Of a stretch of 64,000 nt of DNA, positions 24,620 through 33,455 are shown piece after piece. This DNA is from a virus, in the IMG/VR virus record IMGVR_UViG_3300032307_000723, positions 53,614 through 117,613 of that record. One strand, 5' to 3'. The position numbers were made by a program, and so were the translations under genes. The first letter of the stretch is position 1. Each line of letters starts with the position of its first letter. Below the pieces are notes generated by a model that was not told where the DNA came from, ran no database searches, and saw only the letters and a program-made list of their open reading frames with translations.

Positions 24620-24826
24620 ATGGAAGAAAAATTTGGGGCGTTTATGTTAATGGTATTAATGTTGGTCGTGTTAGGAATTTTAATGGCTTGGCCTGTTCAA
24701 ATATTGTGGAACTTATGTTTGATTCATGCAATTGATGGATTAAATCCAATTACCTTTTGGCAAGCATTAGGGATTAACATATTATGTTCTATTTTATTTA
24801 AAAATTCAACAACTTCAAAAGATTAG
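24620..24826 (+). CDS. Small two-helix membrane protein
   Basis: 68 residues with hydrophobic helices near 8-30 and 44-62. A TACATTTG box at 24596-24603 may be its promoter. Short phage membrane proteins of this type can be holins or inhibitors; nothing here decides. Confidence 0.6.
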   Translation: MEEKFGAFMLMVLMLVVLGILMAWPVQILWNLCLIHAIDGLNPITFWQALGINILCSILFKNSTTSKD

Positions 24827-24831
24827 GAATT

Positions 24832-25281
24832 ATGAAAAGAATATACTTAGATGATGTAAGAACTCCAATCGATAAAGATTGGGTTGTTGTGAGAAGTTAC
24901 GAAGAGTTTGTTGAGAAAGTTAATGAGATTGGTTTGCATAATATTGAAACCATTTCATTGGACCATGACTTGGGTGATACTGCGATGAAAGAATATTTCG
25001 ACAATGTATCTCCAAACTATACCTTGGACTATAATAACATTCACGAGAAGACCGGATATGATGCAATAAAATTCTTAGTATCATTATTCTACAATACTAA
25101 TGTGGAAAGATTCAACATGAGTAGAAGAGAAAGAAAGGAACATGAGTTTATTTTTCCAAAAGTATATGTTCACTCAGCCAATCCAATTGGGTCAGCAAAC
25201 ATTATTGGGTATTGTAATAATTTCTTGATGAATGAAGGACAAGACCAAACCTGTGTAAGAGTAAAAATAGAACATACATAA
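24832..25281 (+). CDS. Cyclic-phosphate-processing receiver domain (cREC)
   Basis: YLDDVRTP at 5-12 gives the two acidic residues of a receiver fold, SLDHDLGD at 42-49 is the distinctive DHD motif, and VHSANPIGSANI is the conserved late segment. This version of the receiver domain is known from nucleic-acid end-processing contexts, where it is proposed to handle cyclic phosphates rather than signal. Two further end-processing candidates (cca and the PNK-like gene at 57002) are in the window. Confidence 0.8.
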   Translation: MKRIYLDDVRTPIDKDWVVVRSYEEFVEKVNEIGLHNIETISLDHDLGDTAMKEYFDNVSPNYTLDYNNIHEKTGYDAIKFLVSLFYNTNVERFNMSRRERKEHEFIFPKVYVHSANPIGSANIIGYCNNFLMNEGQDQTCVRVKIEHT

Positions 25282-25282
25282 T

Positions 25283-25663
25283 ATGAAAGGAAGATTAAAT
25301 AAATTAGCGAAAGGATGGGTTGTAGAATATATTTTACCGGGACCACCATTTGTTGGAGAATTACCATTATTAATGGATGAAACAACATTTCCAAAGGACA
25401 GAGAATTATTTGTTGTTGGTAGTGAGGTTAGTTTCAAAATCGTTGAACAGTGGGAGGTTGGTGACTTCGATATGGAAGGTATTGTTGAATATGCTGAGAT
25501 TGTACCGGAAGTTAAGGAAGAAGAACCTTATGACTATTGGAAAGAAAGATGTTTGGCAGCGGAGAAGTTTATTGACTTATCTCCTTGTGACCCTGATATT
25601 TACGATGACCAATTAATCGCTCATGGTGAATGGGTTGCAATAAAAAACAAACAAACAAATTAA
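25283..25663 (+). CDS. Unknown phage protein
   Basis: 126 residues with a beta-rich N-terminus (GWVVEYILPGPPFVGELPL) and a C-terminus typical of phage proteins that carry a Trp/Glu helix (DYWKERCLAAEKFI). It follows cREC by 1 base and precedes the DUF805 gene directly. Confidence 0.6.
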   Translation: MKGRLNKLAKGWVVEYILPGPPFVGELPLLMDETTFPKDRELFVVGSEVSFKIVEQWEVGDFDMEGIVEYAEIVPEVKEEEPYDYWKERCLAAEKFIDLSPCDPDIYDDQLIAHGEWVAIKNKQTN

Positions 25664-26050
25664 ATGGAGAATTTTAAAAAGTATTTCGAGTTCGGTGGAA
25701 CTATCTCAGGGTTAAATTATTTCTTGAGACAATTATTAACATCATTAGTCGCTTTTATTGGTGGATTTACCCTAGGGTATGGTATGGGAAGTGATAGTAT
25801 AGGGTTGATTACATTAGGTATGGTGATATTATCACCGGCTGTGTGGATGTCATTCGCAACTATCTATAAAAGATGTGAGGCGTTATTTCCCGGACAAGCA
25901 TCATCATATACTTCAGGTATTGTAATTTTACAGGTGTTAAGTCAATTTATGGGAGAAACCGCCTTGAGTGGATTAACATCACTAATATTACTCGTTATTG
26001 GGTTGTATTTAATATTCAAGAATTCAAATATTGTTGAACATAACGGATAA
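25664..26050 (+). CDS. DUF805-like membrane protein
   Basis: 128 residues with about four transmembrane helices after a KKYFEFGGTISGLNYFLR start. That start resembles the KY-F-G-S-Y-F pattern of DUF805 inner-membrane proteins. Function unknown. Confidence 0.7.
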   Translation: MENFKKYFEFGGTISGLNYFLRQLLTSLVAFIGGFTLGYGMGSDSIGLITLGMVILSPAVWMSFATIYKRCEALFPGQASSYTSGIVILQVLSQFMGETALSGLTSLILLVIGLYLIFKNSNIVEHNG

Positions 26051-26051
26051 C

Positions 26052-26080
26052 AAAAAAGAGGACTTAGTCCTCTTTTTTTA
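26052..26080 (+). terminator. Bidirectional terminator
   Basis: AGAGGAC-TTA-GTCCTCT with flanking A and T runs between convergent genes. Confidence 0.88.
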
Positions 26081-26687
26081 TGTCATAATAAAATGAATCT
26101 GTATCTTCACTAACCCATCGGTCTGATTGGTTTTCAACTGATGGTAGGTCTGTATCAACTTTAAATTGTTTTAAGTTCTCAGGTAATTTTTTTGTCACGA
26201 AATTACTATCTTTCCAAAAGATTCTGTTATTAGGTTGACATAATAAATAACCATCATCTGCTTGGAATATGTGACCACATTTATAATCACTTGGTTCATC
26301 ACTATAAGGATTATTAAACCAATCTATTGTGAACATATAAGTTGCCCACACTTTGGTTCCATCTCTTAATACAATTTCTGCTCTATGATATGCTAAAAAA
26401 TCATATTCAATTACAGTTGCGTTTTCTGAGAAACAATCCCAAAGTTGTTTATAATTGAACGGGATGTCATTAGTTGGTTCCTTTACGTATATTTCCGAGA
26501 TTGGAACTCTACTTCGAACCATTCCATCGTCTGTCATTACATGGAATGTTAATATAACTCCGGCAACGGATTGAATACCAAAACAATAAACATTCAAAAA
26601 TGTGTCGTGGTCTTCATTATTTTTGGTTAGATGAGATTTTCTCACTAATCCTTTAAAGCTGGGTATGTTTAAATTTAATTTACTCAT
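26064..26687 (-). CDS. Unknown beta-rich protein
   Basis: 207 residues. Alternating strands (VAGVILTFHVMTDDGMVRSRVPI) are followed by a Trp/Cys-rich middle and an acidic C-terminus. No motif recognised. It stands alone on the minus strand. Confidence 0.65.
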   Translation of the reverse strand: MSKLNLNIPSFKGLVRKSHLTKNNEDHDTFLNVYCFGIQSVAGVILTFHVMTDDGMVRSRVPISEIYVKEPTNDIPFNYKQLWDCFSENATVIEYDFLAYHRAEIVLRDGTKVWATYMFTIDWFNNPYSDEPSDYKCGHIFQADDGYLLCQPNNRIFWKDSNFVTKKLPENLKQFKVDTDLPSVENQSDRWVSEDTDSFYYDIKKED

Positions 26688-26711
26688 AATGGTAAATCTA
26701 ATTCAATTTGT

Positions 26712-26719
26712 TATCTTTG
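26712..26719 (+). promoter_or_regulatory. TATCTTTG box of a dual promoter
   Basis: TATCTTTG here is followed by a TATTTATT box at 26731-26738, which starts 11 bases before the ATG. One gene therefore seems to have both promoter classes. Confidence 0.6.
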
Positions 26720-26741
26720 TAAACTTAAGGTATTTATTATT

Positions 26742-27326
26742 ATGAAAGAATTGATTAGAAAAGTATTAATGGAAGAGGTTAGTCGACGTTTCACTTCAGG
26801 AACTTCAGAAAAACGGAATTTTATTATTAAACGATTGGAAGAATTATTATCTGAAGCAACAAGAGTTATTCCACCACTTGAAGAGAATTATGGGATACAT
26901 AATGAGGAATGGTGTAAAAATGGTAAGGTTGTAATGGAGGCTCGTTATCATGTGGATGAGGATACTGATGAATTTTTCTCAGGTGATTTGTTTATCGACC
27001 AAGATGTGATTGAGTTTTTATCCAAAATGTTGCAGGTTAGAAAACCCTTTATACTTAATGTTGTTACTGAATGGTATGATGAAAATTACGCTAGTAAGTT
27101 TGGACCTGAAGTTAATCATCCGGAGTTTGAGATTTTTGAAACATTTGAAACAGATGCTAAACGTAAATGTTATCAGATGATTAATATGGATGGCATTAGT
27201 AGAGACGAAATGGTTGATTATTTAGATAAGGAAACTGCTTATAGAAGAAAAGAATTAGAAGAATTACCTGATAATGAACTAAAAAGTAGATATAGAAGTG
27301 TTTATAACTCACGATTAAATAGATAA
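26742..27326 (+). CDS. Protein with short basic tag, unknown function
   Basis: The first 13 residues, MKELIRKVLMEEV, form a basic amphipathic helix ending in L-M-E, a short version of the tags. The rest (194 residues in all) is acidic with helical and beta parts and no known motif. Both promoter types precede it. Confidence 0.65.
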   Translation: MKELIRKVLMEEVSRRFTSGTSEKRNFIIKRLEELLSEATRVIPPLEENYGIHNEEWCKNGKVVMEARYHVDEDTDEFFSGDLFIDQDVIEFLSKMLQVRKPFILNVVTEWYDENYASKFGPEVNHPEFEIFETFETDAKRKCYQMINMDGISRDEMVDYLDKETAYRRKELEELPDNELKSRYRSVYNSRLNR

Positions 27327-27332
27327 AAACAA

Positions 27333-27356
27333 ACCCCACCTAATTGGCGGGGTTTT
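27333..27356 (+). terminator. Bidirectional terminator
   Basis: CCCCACC...GGCGGGG with an AT-rich loop and flanking A and T runs. Confidence 0.75.
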
Positions 27357-27666
27357 CTTTATCATATACCCATTTCCTTTTCATTCCGGAGTTGTCGTAT
27401 CGATAACAAATATTTTTATCTTCAAAAACAAAGTTGATATCCATCATCATTGTCTCATCATATAATCCGGAGAATTTTATTATAGTTCCAACTTCTTTTT
27501 TAACTTCAAGATATTTTTTCCATCGAATTTGTTTATTGACTAAAAATAGGTAAGTCCAAAATTTGTAGTCGGTGAAAGAACCGTCAATACATCCCATTAA
27601 TTTAATAATATCAGGGTGACTCCGGACAATAGCCTTATCAATTATTTTCATAATCTGTTTGTCCAT
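27340..27666 (-). CDS. Unknown protein
   Basis: 108 residues with a helical N-terminus (IMKIIDKAIVRSHPDIIKLM) and a beta C-terminus (NFVFEDKNICYRYDN). It overlaps the upstream minus-strand gene by 1 base, so the two form an operon. Confidence 0.6.
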   Translation of the reverse strand: MDKQIMKIIDKAIVRSHPDIIKLMGCIDGSFTDYKFWTYLFLVNKQIRWKKYLEVKKEVGTIIKFSGLYDETMMMDINFVFEDKNICYRYDNSGMKRKWVYDKENPAN

Positions 27667-27935
27667 TACGCCATATTTTTTAATACTGAGTTGATGATAT
27701 CTATGGACTCCTTATCTTGTTTGGTCTTAACCTTTTTATTCTTCAAGAATTCCAGTGACTCCAATAATTCTTCTTTTTTAGTTACGGGTTTTTGTTGAGG
27801 TTTTGCGATAGAAACATTACCATATTCAAGGTTGGATTTAATTTCCGGTCTGAATATGGTTTCATAAAGTTTAATTGATTCATCTGTATTCTTAACAATT
27901 AAACGAATAACTAAAAGTGTAAGTAATTTTCTCAT
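27666..27935 (-). CDS. Small Lys/Glu-rich protein with hydrophobic start
   Basis: 89 residues. MRKLLTLLVIRLIVKN could be a short membrane segment; the rest is charged helix (TKKEELLESLEFLKNKKVK). Not recognised. Confidence 0.55.
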   Translation of the reverse strand: MRKLLTLLVIRLIVKNTDESIKLYETIFRPEIKSNLEYGNVSIAKPQQKPVTKKEELLESLEFLKNKKVKTKQDKESIDIINSVLKNMA

Positions 27936-27970
27936 ACGACAAAGGTATGGAAATGTTTTATCTTATACAA

Positions 27971-28000
27971 AAAAAAACGAAGATAAATTATCTTCGTTTT
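27971..28000 (-). terminator. Bidirectional terminator
   Basis: A nearly perfect palindrome around ACGAAGAT / ATCTTCGT with A and T runs, ending the YIITES operon on the minus strand. Confidence 0.85.
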
Positions 28001-28289
28001 ATATAATTTGATGTTTTTGCCAAAAGTCTTTAATATGTTCGTAAAAGTTATTACGAATGTATTGTTTTATTTGATTTCTAAATATGATATAGTTATCACC
28101 ATCAATATTAGATTCGTTAGCCATTTCTACTGCGACAGCATCCGAGATATGTAAGATTAGATGGTCTAAAGGTACAAAATATAAATCATTTTGAAGTTTC
28201 GCCATCATAAGTTGATTGTCGACTCTTTTTTTCATATCTGACTCTCGTCTGAGTAATCTATATTGGTTTTCTGTTATAATGTATTTCAT
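27999..28289 (-). CDS. YIITEN-tagged small protein
   Basis: 96 residues. The tag MKYIITENQYRLLRRES ends with R-R-E. The body is helical and hydrophobic (FVPLDHLILHISDAVAVEMA) and differs from the FG-WF family upstream. Last gene of the eight-gene minus-strand operon. Confidence 0.7.
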   Translation of the reverse strand: MKYIITENQYRLLRRESDMKKRVDNQLMMAKLQNDLYFVPLDHLILHISDAVAVEMANESNIDGDNYIIFRNQIKQYIRNNFYEHIKDFWQKHQII

Positions 28290-28290
28290 A

Positions 28291-28662
28291 TTACCATTGA
28301 GGGTTTGTATTTAGATTAACTACTTCATATTTTATGTCAATCGGTAGTCCGGTTGATTTTCTAATGTTATATTGTAATTCATATATGAAGTCAGAGTAAT
28401 CTTTATATCTCATAAAATTATACATGATGTTAATTTTAAGGATTATCTTTGGGTTATGTTCGGATGGTAATGTTTCGGCATCGGTTACGGTTATGTATTC
28501 GATACTAAATATTGAATCACACATAATATAATCGTTTTCATCGTCATTACATATATCTTGAATTTCTTTGAACTCCCTATTGATTAGTTCTTGGAAGACT
28601 TGAAGTCGTTTGTTACCTTCAACAATGGTTTTATATTGTGATTCAGTTATAATGTATTTCAT
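28291..28662 (-). CDS. YIITES-tagged small protein
   Basis: 123 residues. The tag MKYIITESQYKTIVEG is followed by a helix, an acidic turn, and beta strands (FSIEYITVT, PKIILKINIMYNF). The order helix-strand-strand-helix resembles the untagged proteins at 51959 and 53173. One base from its neighbour. Confidence 0.7.
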   Translation of the reverse strand: MKYIITESQYKTIVEGNKRLQVFQELINREFKEIQDICNDDENDYIMCDSIFSIEYITVTDAETLPSEHNPKIILKINIMYNFMRYKDYSDFIYELQYNIRKSTGLPIDIKYEVVNLNTNPQW

Positions 28663-28663
28663 A

Positions 28664-29032
28664 TTAAATAAAATCGTCAGTTATTTGGTTTACAATTAAT
28701 CCTGTATTCTCTTCAAACCATTTCTTAAACACGGGTTTCCAAATATCACCAAATAATGAGTTTAATTGTTGGCTAACCTTAGGATAAATTGATAGTAAAG
28801 GGCATTTATAATTATAAAGATGACCATCTTCAGAGCCATTTATAATTTCATTATCTGCGTTACATCCATAATAAATGTAAGAATCAACATCATTGATAAA
28901 AAAAACAAGGTCACCCCATCTATCAACATCTTCTTGATAACTATCGGTCCACCCATAATCCGGATAAAAGTTCTCATCCAAATAACTAATGATGGCGCTC
29001 TCTAATTTGCTTTCAGTGATAATGTATTTCAT
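28664..29032 (-). CDS. YIITES-tagged FG-WF family protein
   Basis: 122 residues from the ATG at 29032; the longer frame adds a Lys/Met/Thr-rich stretch that is really the end of the upstream gene. Tag MKYIITESKLESAIISYL. The C-terminus LFGDIWKPVFKKWFEENTG carries the FG...WF signature of this family. Confidence 0.72.
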   Translation of the reverse strand: MKYIITESKLESAIISYLDENFYPDYGWTDSYQEDVDRWGDLVFFINDVDSYIYYGCNADNEIINGSEDGHLYNYKCPLLSIYPKVSQQLNSLFGDIWKPVFKKWFEENTGLIVNQITDDFI

Positions 29033-29033
29033 C

Positions 29034-29423
29034 TTAGTCGTAGTATTCTTCATCTTCATCTTCATCTTCATCATCGTAGTAATAGGTATCAGAATTTGAT
29101 AACCATTCAAAATCGTGAATGTCTACGTTCAAATCATATTTTTGGTTAAACCAATTTATAATTGAGTTTATTGAGTCTTCACTACTCAACCCAAATAATT
29201 GAGCGATTTTTGTAACCAAATCATCTGAAATAGAAATGGATGGATAAGATTTATCAGGGTATGTTAATGAGTGTTGGATTTCATAACGAATAACATCATT
29301 ACCATGTTTCCCATCAGTAATATTAAATTCTCCGTCACCAATATCTGATGTGTCTAATCCTCGGTTATCCAAATATATGGAAACAAAGTTATTAATTTTT
29401 GATTCTTTTATGATGTATTTCAT
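29034..29423 (-). CDS. YII(K)ES-tagged FG-WF family protein
   Basis: 129 residues. Tag MKYIIKESKINNFVSIYL, core strands, then LFGLSSEDSINSIINWFNQK. It ends in a run of Asp, Glu and Tyr. A TATTTATA box starts 12 bases before its ATG on the minus strand, so it may head its own transcript within the block. Confidence 0.72.
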   Translation of the reverse strand: MKYIIKESKINNFVSIYLDNRGLDTSDIGDGEFNITDGKHGNDVIRYEIQHSLTYPDKSYPSISISDDLVTKIAQLFGLSSEDSINSIINWFNQKYDLNVDIHDFEWLSNSDTYYYDDEDEDEDEEYYD

Positions 29424-29445
29424 AATTTATAAATAGTTCATGGAT

Positions 29446-29817
29446 TTAATCTATGAAACCTAATGACCTATCATCAATAGTTTCATGAGTATAACTTTCA
29501 TACCAATTAATTAATATGTTATGTGTCTCTCGATGGGTCAATCCAAATAATGACATAGTTTTAAGATAGAATGGTTTATTAACCATTAAAACTCTTTCAG
29601 TCGGACATTCTTCATCTTCTCCTTCATCTCCAATACAATCTTCATTTTCAAATGCTTCAAATATTGCATCTTCGGGAAATTGTGATTCACTTTTAAAGAA
29701 TAATCGTGTCATATCGCCCCATTCAGGGTCAGTATAATCGGCAATCTCCCAATCAATATCACTAAGATATTTGAATATGATATTATTTAATCTACTTTCA
29801 GTTATAATGTATTTCAT
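29446..29817 (-). CDS. YIITES-tagged FG-WF family protein
   Basis: 123 residues. Tag MKYIITESRLNNIIFKYL. The central strand region has an acidic Cys-containing loop (CIGDEGEDEECPTE). C-terminal signature LFGLTHRETHNILINWYE. Confidence 0.72.
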   Translation of the reverse strand: MKYIITESRLNNIIFKYLSDIDWEIADYTDPEWGDMTRLFFKSESQFPEDAIFEAFENEDCIGDEGEDEECPTERVLMVNKPFYLKTMSLFGLTHRETHNILINWYESYTHETIDDRSLGFID

Positions 29818-29818
29818 A

Positions 29819-30142
29819 TTATTTACATCTTGTATTATAGTATTTCACTAAGTATTTTCCAAATTTATCAACGAAGTAATAGTAGAGTGTGTCTTTATCT
29901 TTTGGTGACATCGTTTTACCATATTCATTTGAGAAATAATCAGAAGAAAGTTCCACCAAATTATCACAAGCGTCAGATACAAAATCACCAATACTATTAT
30001 AATCACATATATTACTCATATCATCAAGAACTCCCCATTCCAAATCATTCATCATGTTTTCAAATGGAAGTCTTCTACGAAATTCAGACGATAAATTTTC
30101 ATTTAGTAATTTGTATTGTGATTCGGTTATAATATATCTCAT
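29819..30142 (-). CDS. YIITES-tagged protein, divergent member
   Basis: 107 residues. Tag MRYIITESQYKLLNENLS with a good L-N-E site at residues 13-15. The body is helical and lacks the clear FG...WF ending; it closes with YYFVDKFGKYLVKYY. It overlaps the upstream gene by 1 base. Confidence 0.7.
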   Translation of the reverse strand: MRYIITESQYKLLNENLSSEFRRRLPFENMMNDLEWGVLDDMSNICDYNSIGDFVSDACDNLVELSSDYFSNEYGKTMSPKDKDTLYYYFVDKFGKYLVKYYNTRCK

Positions 30143-30456
30143 TATCTTCCATAAATTTTGTGAACCTCAATCCCATAATTGTCCAAAAACCACTTCTCCA
30201 TTATTGTTTTGGACCTAATCCAACCTAAATCAAAAACATTTTCAAGGTGGTTTACAATATGTTCTTTAAGTCCCGGTATTTCAATATACAAATTACCTGA
30301 ATCTGTGGCATAATAAAAAATTACCTTATTGTTTTCATTAACAAAATGTTTTAGATAAAGTCTTGGTTCATCAATTTCTTTCAATCCACCAAAAAAACCT
30401 CCAATATATTTGGAAATGAACTTATCTAATTGGTTTTCGGTTATAATATATTTCAT
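30142..30456 (-). CDS. YIITEN-tagged FG-WF family protein
   Basis: 104 residues from ATG 30456 (the longer frame lies inside its neighbour). Tag MKYIITENQLDKFISKYI, strands KVIFYYAT and NLYIEIPG, then VFDLGWIRSKTIMEKWFLDN as the C-terminal signature. Confidence 0.7.
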   Translation of the reverse strand: MKYIITENQLDKFISKYIGGFFGGLKEIDEPRLYLKHFVNENNKVIFYYATDSGNLYIEIPGLKEHIVNHLENVFDLGWIRSKTIMEKWFLDNYGIEVHKIYGR

Positions 30457-30457
30457 C

Positions 30458-30829
30458 TTAGCTAACTGTTTTAACCGGTAAATCAAAATTTTTCATAAAC
30501 CAATTTTTAAATGGTTCGTGCCACATATCACCAAAATAACCGTTTAATTTTCTCTCATATTCATACTGAACACCAACCATTGGACAGATAGTTCTAGCAA
30601 AACTTCCTGGGTTAAAGTAATCACATTCGTGCCAATAAAAACATCCTTCATCTTCCCCCTCGTAATCACCTATGTAAAACACAACCCGATTAACATCATC
30701 CCATTCTTCACCTGTCTCTAAATCATAATCTAAAGGGTGTGTCCAATTAATATCATCGATGTTGAAAAGTTCATCTAAGTAATTGGTTATTGTTTCGTCC
30801 AATTTACTTTCGGTTATAATGTATTTCAT
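30458..30829 (-). CDS. YIITES-tagged FG-WF family protein, first of operon
   Basis: 123 residues. Tag MKYIITESKLDETITNYL; central VNRVVFYIGDYEG strand and a Cys/His loop (CFYWHECDYF); C-terminal YFGDMWHEPFKNWFMKNF. A TATTTATA box starts 12 bases before its ATG, probably the main promoter of the block. Confidence 0.72.
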   Translation of the reverse strand: MKYIITESKLDETITNYLDELFNIDDINWTHPLDYDLETGEEWDDVNRVVFYIGDYEGEDEGCFYWHECDYFNPGSFARTICPMVGVQYEYERKLNGYFGDMWHEPFKNWFMKNFDLPVKTVS

Positions 30830-30858
30830 AATTTATAAATAGTTGACGAAATAAAAAA

Positions 30859-30878
30859 GGGGTTGGGGATTTAACGCC
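30859..30878. repeat. Partial copy of the GGGGTYGGGG repeat
   Basis: GGGGTTGGGGATTTAACGCC matches the first half of the two 37-base repeats at 37941 and 38340. It again lies at the edge of a YIITES gene. Confidence 0.6.
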
Positions 30879-30900
30879 AGCCACCACACAACAGATTATG

Positions 30901-31623
30901 TTATTGAATTAATTTCCATTCATTATCGTGGGTAAGAACAAGAGCGGAGAAGTTTTCCACCCAATCACCTGAATTATAATATTTGATTCCGTTAATTTCT
31001 TTAATAGCGGGGATATGAATATGACCACAAATAACTCCATTACAATTAAGGGTTTTGGCGTAATCACAGGCATTAATCTCAAAGTCATTAATGAATGACA
31101 ATGCTTTCTTAAAGTTTTCTTTAATTACTTTAGAGATACTATAATATGGTTTACCGGTGAATTCTCTATACTTGTTGTACCAAGTATTAATTCTAAGTGC
31201 GAGGTCATACCCAATGGAACCAATCTGAGTAAGTAATTTATATTTGGTTGTGATATCAATCTTATCACCATGAAACACAAGGTATTTTTTATCATCAACA
31301 TTAAGGATATACTCATCCATGAACTTAATGTTTCCAAGTCCGGATGAATATAAATCTTTCACATCATTATCGTGGTTCCCTCTGATATAAATAATCTCGG
31401 TGTTACGGGACATATCCAATAGTTTAATCACCACTTTCATATGTTTATTCTTCCACTTGCTCCCACGATTAAGGGCATCAATATCAACAATGTCTCCGTT
31501 AAGGATAAGGACATCCGTTTTAATAGATTCGAGGAATTCAAGAATACGTTTTGGTTTACTATCCGTCATACCCAAATGTAGGTCGGACAATACAACACAC
31601 TTATACCCAATAGTTGTGGTCAT
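30901..31623 (-). CDS. Calcineurin-like metallophosphoesterase, LpxH-like
   Basis: The metal-binding motifs are in order: LSDLHLG near 12-18, LNGDIVD near 40-46, IRGNHDND near 80-87, FHGDK near 117-121 and CGHIHIP near 205-211. Length 240 and the pattern match UDP-diacylglucosamine pyrophosphatase-like enzymes of Gram-negatives. The phage substrate may differ. Overlaps the upstream transferase by 23 bases. Confidence 0.9.
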   Translation of the reverse strand: MTTTIGYKCVVLSDLHLGMTDSKPKRILEFLESIKTDVLILNGDIVDIDALNRGSKWKNKHMKVVIKLLDMSRNTEIIYIRGNHDNDVKDLYSSGLGNIKFMDEYILNVDDKKYLVFHGDKIDITTKYKLLTQIGSIGYDLALRINTWYNKYREFTGKPYYSISKVIKENFKKALSFINDFEINACDYAKTLNCNGVICGHIHIPAIKEINGIKYYNSGDWVENFSALVLTHDNEWKLIQ

Positions 31624-32299
31624 CTTTAAAGAACTCAGGATTATATTTATTTTTTTCAGAAAGATACGCCATCTTAATCATATACCATAAACCTTTTTTT
31701 CTAAAACGTCTATCAGTTGTGAACACTATATCATCTGACACATGAAATTTATGAGAAAATACTTTCATACTAAGATGAAAGTCCTCGGCAAATTTATCTT
31801 CATTATCAAATCCGCCAAGTCTTTTAAACTCAGAGGTTTTAAATAACATAAATCCACCAATTGCGCATGGGGTACTTTTCATAAATTTATTTCTATAGAA
31901 CTCAAAGATGGGGAATACAAATGAATAAAACCCTTCAACTCTGAATTTGGTTGTAAGAAGAGTTAGTTGTCTATTCTTCATTTCTTTAATTGAGTTTGAT
32001 ATTGTGAATGGGTTTTGTAAGAAGATGTCGGCATCCAAGAATAATACATATGGGGTCTTAACCAATTCAGCTCCGTTGTTTCTTGCAACACTCGGTAAAC
32101 CACCGTCGATAATTTTAATTCTTAATTTTGTGTATTTTCCTGATTTAATGACCTCACGGGTATTATCATCAGAACAATCGGCAATAATTACTTGAGTGCC
32201 ATAGATACTATATTGTTTATTAAGTAAGGTAAGTGTTTTGTCTATAATCTCGCTCTCATTCTTAGAGGGGATTACAATAGTTAGTTTGTGTTTAATCAT
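31601..32299 (-). CDS. Family-2 glycosyltransferase
   Basis: LTIVIPSKNESEII near 5-18, ADCSDDNTREVI and VLFLDADIFL give the GT-A fold with DAD as metal motif; GGFMLFKTSEFKRLGGFDN is the acceptor-loop segment. I start it at ATG 32299, since a TATATTTG promoter overlaps the longer frame. 232 residues. Confidence 0.88.
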   Translation of the reverse strand: MIKHKLTIVIPSKNESEIIDKTLTLLNKQYSIYGTQVIIADCSDDNTREVIKSGKYTKLRIKIIDGGLPSVARNNGAELVKTPYVLFLDADIFLQNPFTISNSIKEMKNRQLTLLTTKFRVEGFYSFVFPIFEFYRNKFMKSTPCAIGGFMLFKTSEFKRLGGFDNEDKFAEDFHLSMKVFSHKFHVSDDIVFTTDRRFRKKGLWYMIKMAYLSEKNKYNPEFFKDDHNYWV

Positions 32300-32304
32300 A
32301 GATA

Positions 32305-32335
32305 CAAATATAGTGATAAATACCTTAATAATCAA
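32305..32335 (-). promoter_or_regulatory. Bacteroidota-type promoter, minus strand
   Basis: On the minus strand: TTG (32335-32333), 20-base spacer, TATATTTG (32312-32305), then 5 bases to the ATG. Confidence 0.7.
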
Positions 32336-32451
32336 ATACATGGAAAAAGGGATTTATATTACCAAAATATGTAATAATCTTCATTATTACCGAAATGTGT
32401 AATATCGGTCCTGAGCCTCATTAGAAAGGTGGGGTTTTTTATTCTACAGAG

Positions 32452-32459
32452 TATTTATT
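32452..32459 (+). promoter_or_regulatory. TATTTAT box, 12 bases before ATG
   Basis: TATTTATT starts 12 bases before the ATG at 32464 and may drive the whole plus-strand block to 37898. Confidence 0.6.
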
Positions 32460-32463
32460 AGTA

Positions 32464-33453
32464 ATGAAAAAATTATCAACAATAGCGGAACAATCCAACG
32501 AGCCAGCACTAAGAATAATCACCAAATTATTCAAGGTGTTAGATGAGGAAAAGAAAAAGAATAGAACAAGAGCGTCTTTATTAGAGGTTATTAAACGTAT
32601 GTCTCCATATTTTGGAATACCTAAAGGGTTTGAACAATATGTTTTGGAGTTATATATGTTAAATTACAGAAAAGATGGTGACTATTCAAATCTAACAAAG
32701 GAGAACTTTGTTGACCCAAGAAAACAAAGTGGGAAGGTTGTGTCAAATCCAAAGGCACAATTATACACAATTGCTCAATTACCATTTAGGGGTTCAAATA
32801 TGGAAGGATATTGGACTGAAGACCCAAAAGGTGTTCCATACTATAAAGTTACATCATACGGATGGTACCCGATTTACATATTCAAAGATGATAAGTGGTA
32901 TGAGGTAACACAAAACTATTCTTCATCCACGGCTAGACAAAAGAGTAACGCCAATCCTGTACTATGGAGTGATGAATTATATGATAGTGTATACACATTA
33001 ACTGCTGAGGAAATGAAATTATTAGAGAGGGGTTATAGTCACGAGGATGTAATGAAGAATAAGGTACAGAAATTAAAAAGTCTCCAACCTGAATTATCAA
33101 AGAGAAAGAAAACGGCAAAGACATATGGTTATAGGGGATTAAATCCGGACAACTATGTACCAAATACAAATATAAAGTTCCAAGTTAAGAACATAGATGT
33201 GGAAGATGACAAAGCCATCGTGGATATAGATATTTATGATGTTGTCAACAGAGAAGGTGGAAGACAAGTGGATACACCACAAAACTATTTAAAGGGTGAA
33301 ATTCCTGACCTTACTCCGGCCAAGGTGGAAGATGCCATCAGAATCAAAATGAGGGGAGAATTAAGAGACTATATCGGTAGGAGATTTAGATGGGTTGCTG
33401 AAGACCCAAAAGGGGCAAAAATAGAGTTTAGGTTTAATCATTTAAAACAATAA
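32464..33453 (+). CDS. Unknown protein, possible virion component
   Basis: 329 residues. The start MKKLSTIAEQSNEPALRII is weakly tag-like. A helical N-terminal part is followed by a Tyr/Trp-rich beta region (YWTEDPKGVPYYKVTSYGWYPIYIF) and a C-terminal alpha/beta domain (IKFQVKNIDVEDDKAIVDIDIYD). First gene of the MNLQEN operon, 2 bases from the next. No family recognised. Confidence 0.6.
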   Translation: MKKLSTIAEQSNEPALRIITKLFKVLDEEKKKNRTRASLLEVIKRMSPYFGIPKGFEQYVLELYMLNYRKDGDYSNLTKENFVDPRKQSGKVVSNPKAQLYTIAQLPFRGSNMEGYWTEDPKGVPYYKVTSYGWYPIYIFKDDKWYEVTQNYSSSTARQKSNANPVLWSDELYDSVYTLTAEEMKLLERGYSHEDVMKNKVQKLKSLQPELSKRKKTAKTYGYRGLNPDNYVPNTNIKFQVKNIDVEDDKAIVDIDIYDVVNREGGRQVDTPQNYLKGEIPDLTPAKVEDAIRIKMRGELRDYIGRRFRWVAEDPKGAKIEFRFNHLKQ

Positions 33454-33455
33454 GT

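Noticed and set aside
32340-32402. 20-codon frame between divergent promoters
   Set aside because: It overlaps the minus-strand promoter; could be a leader peptide, but nothing supports it.
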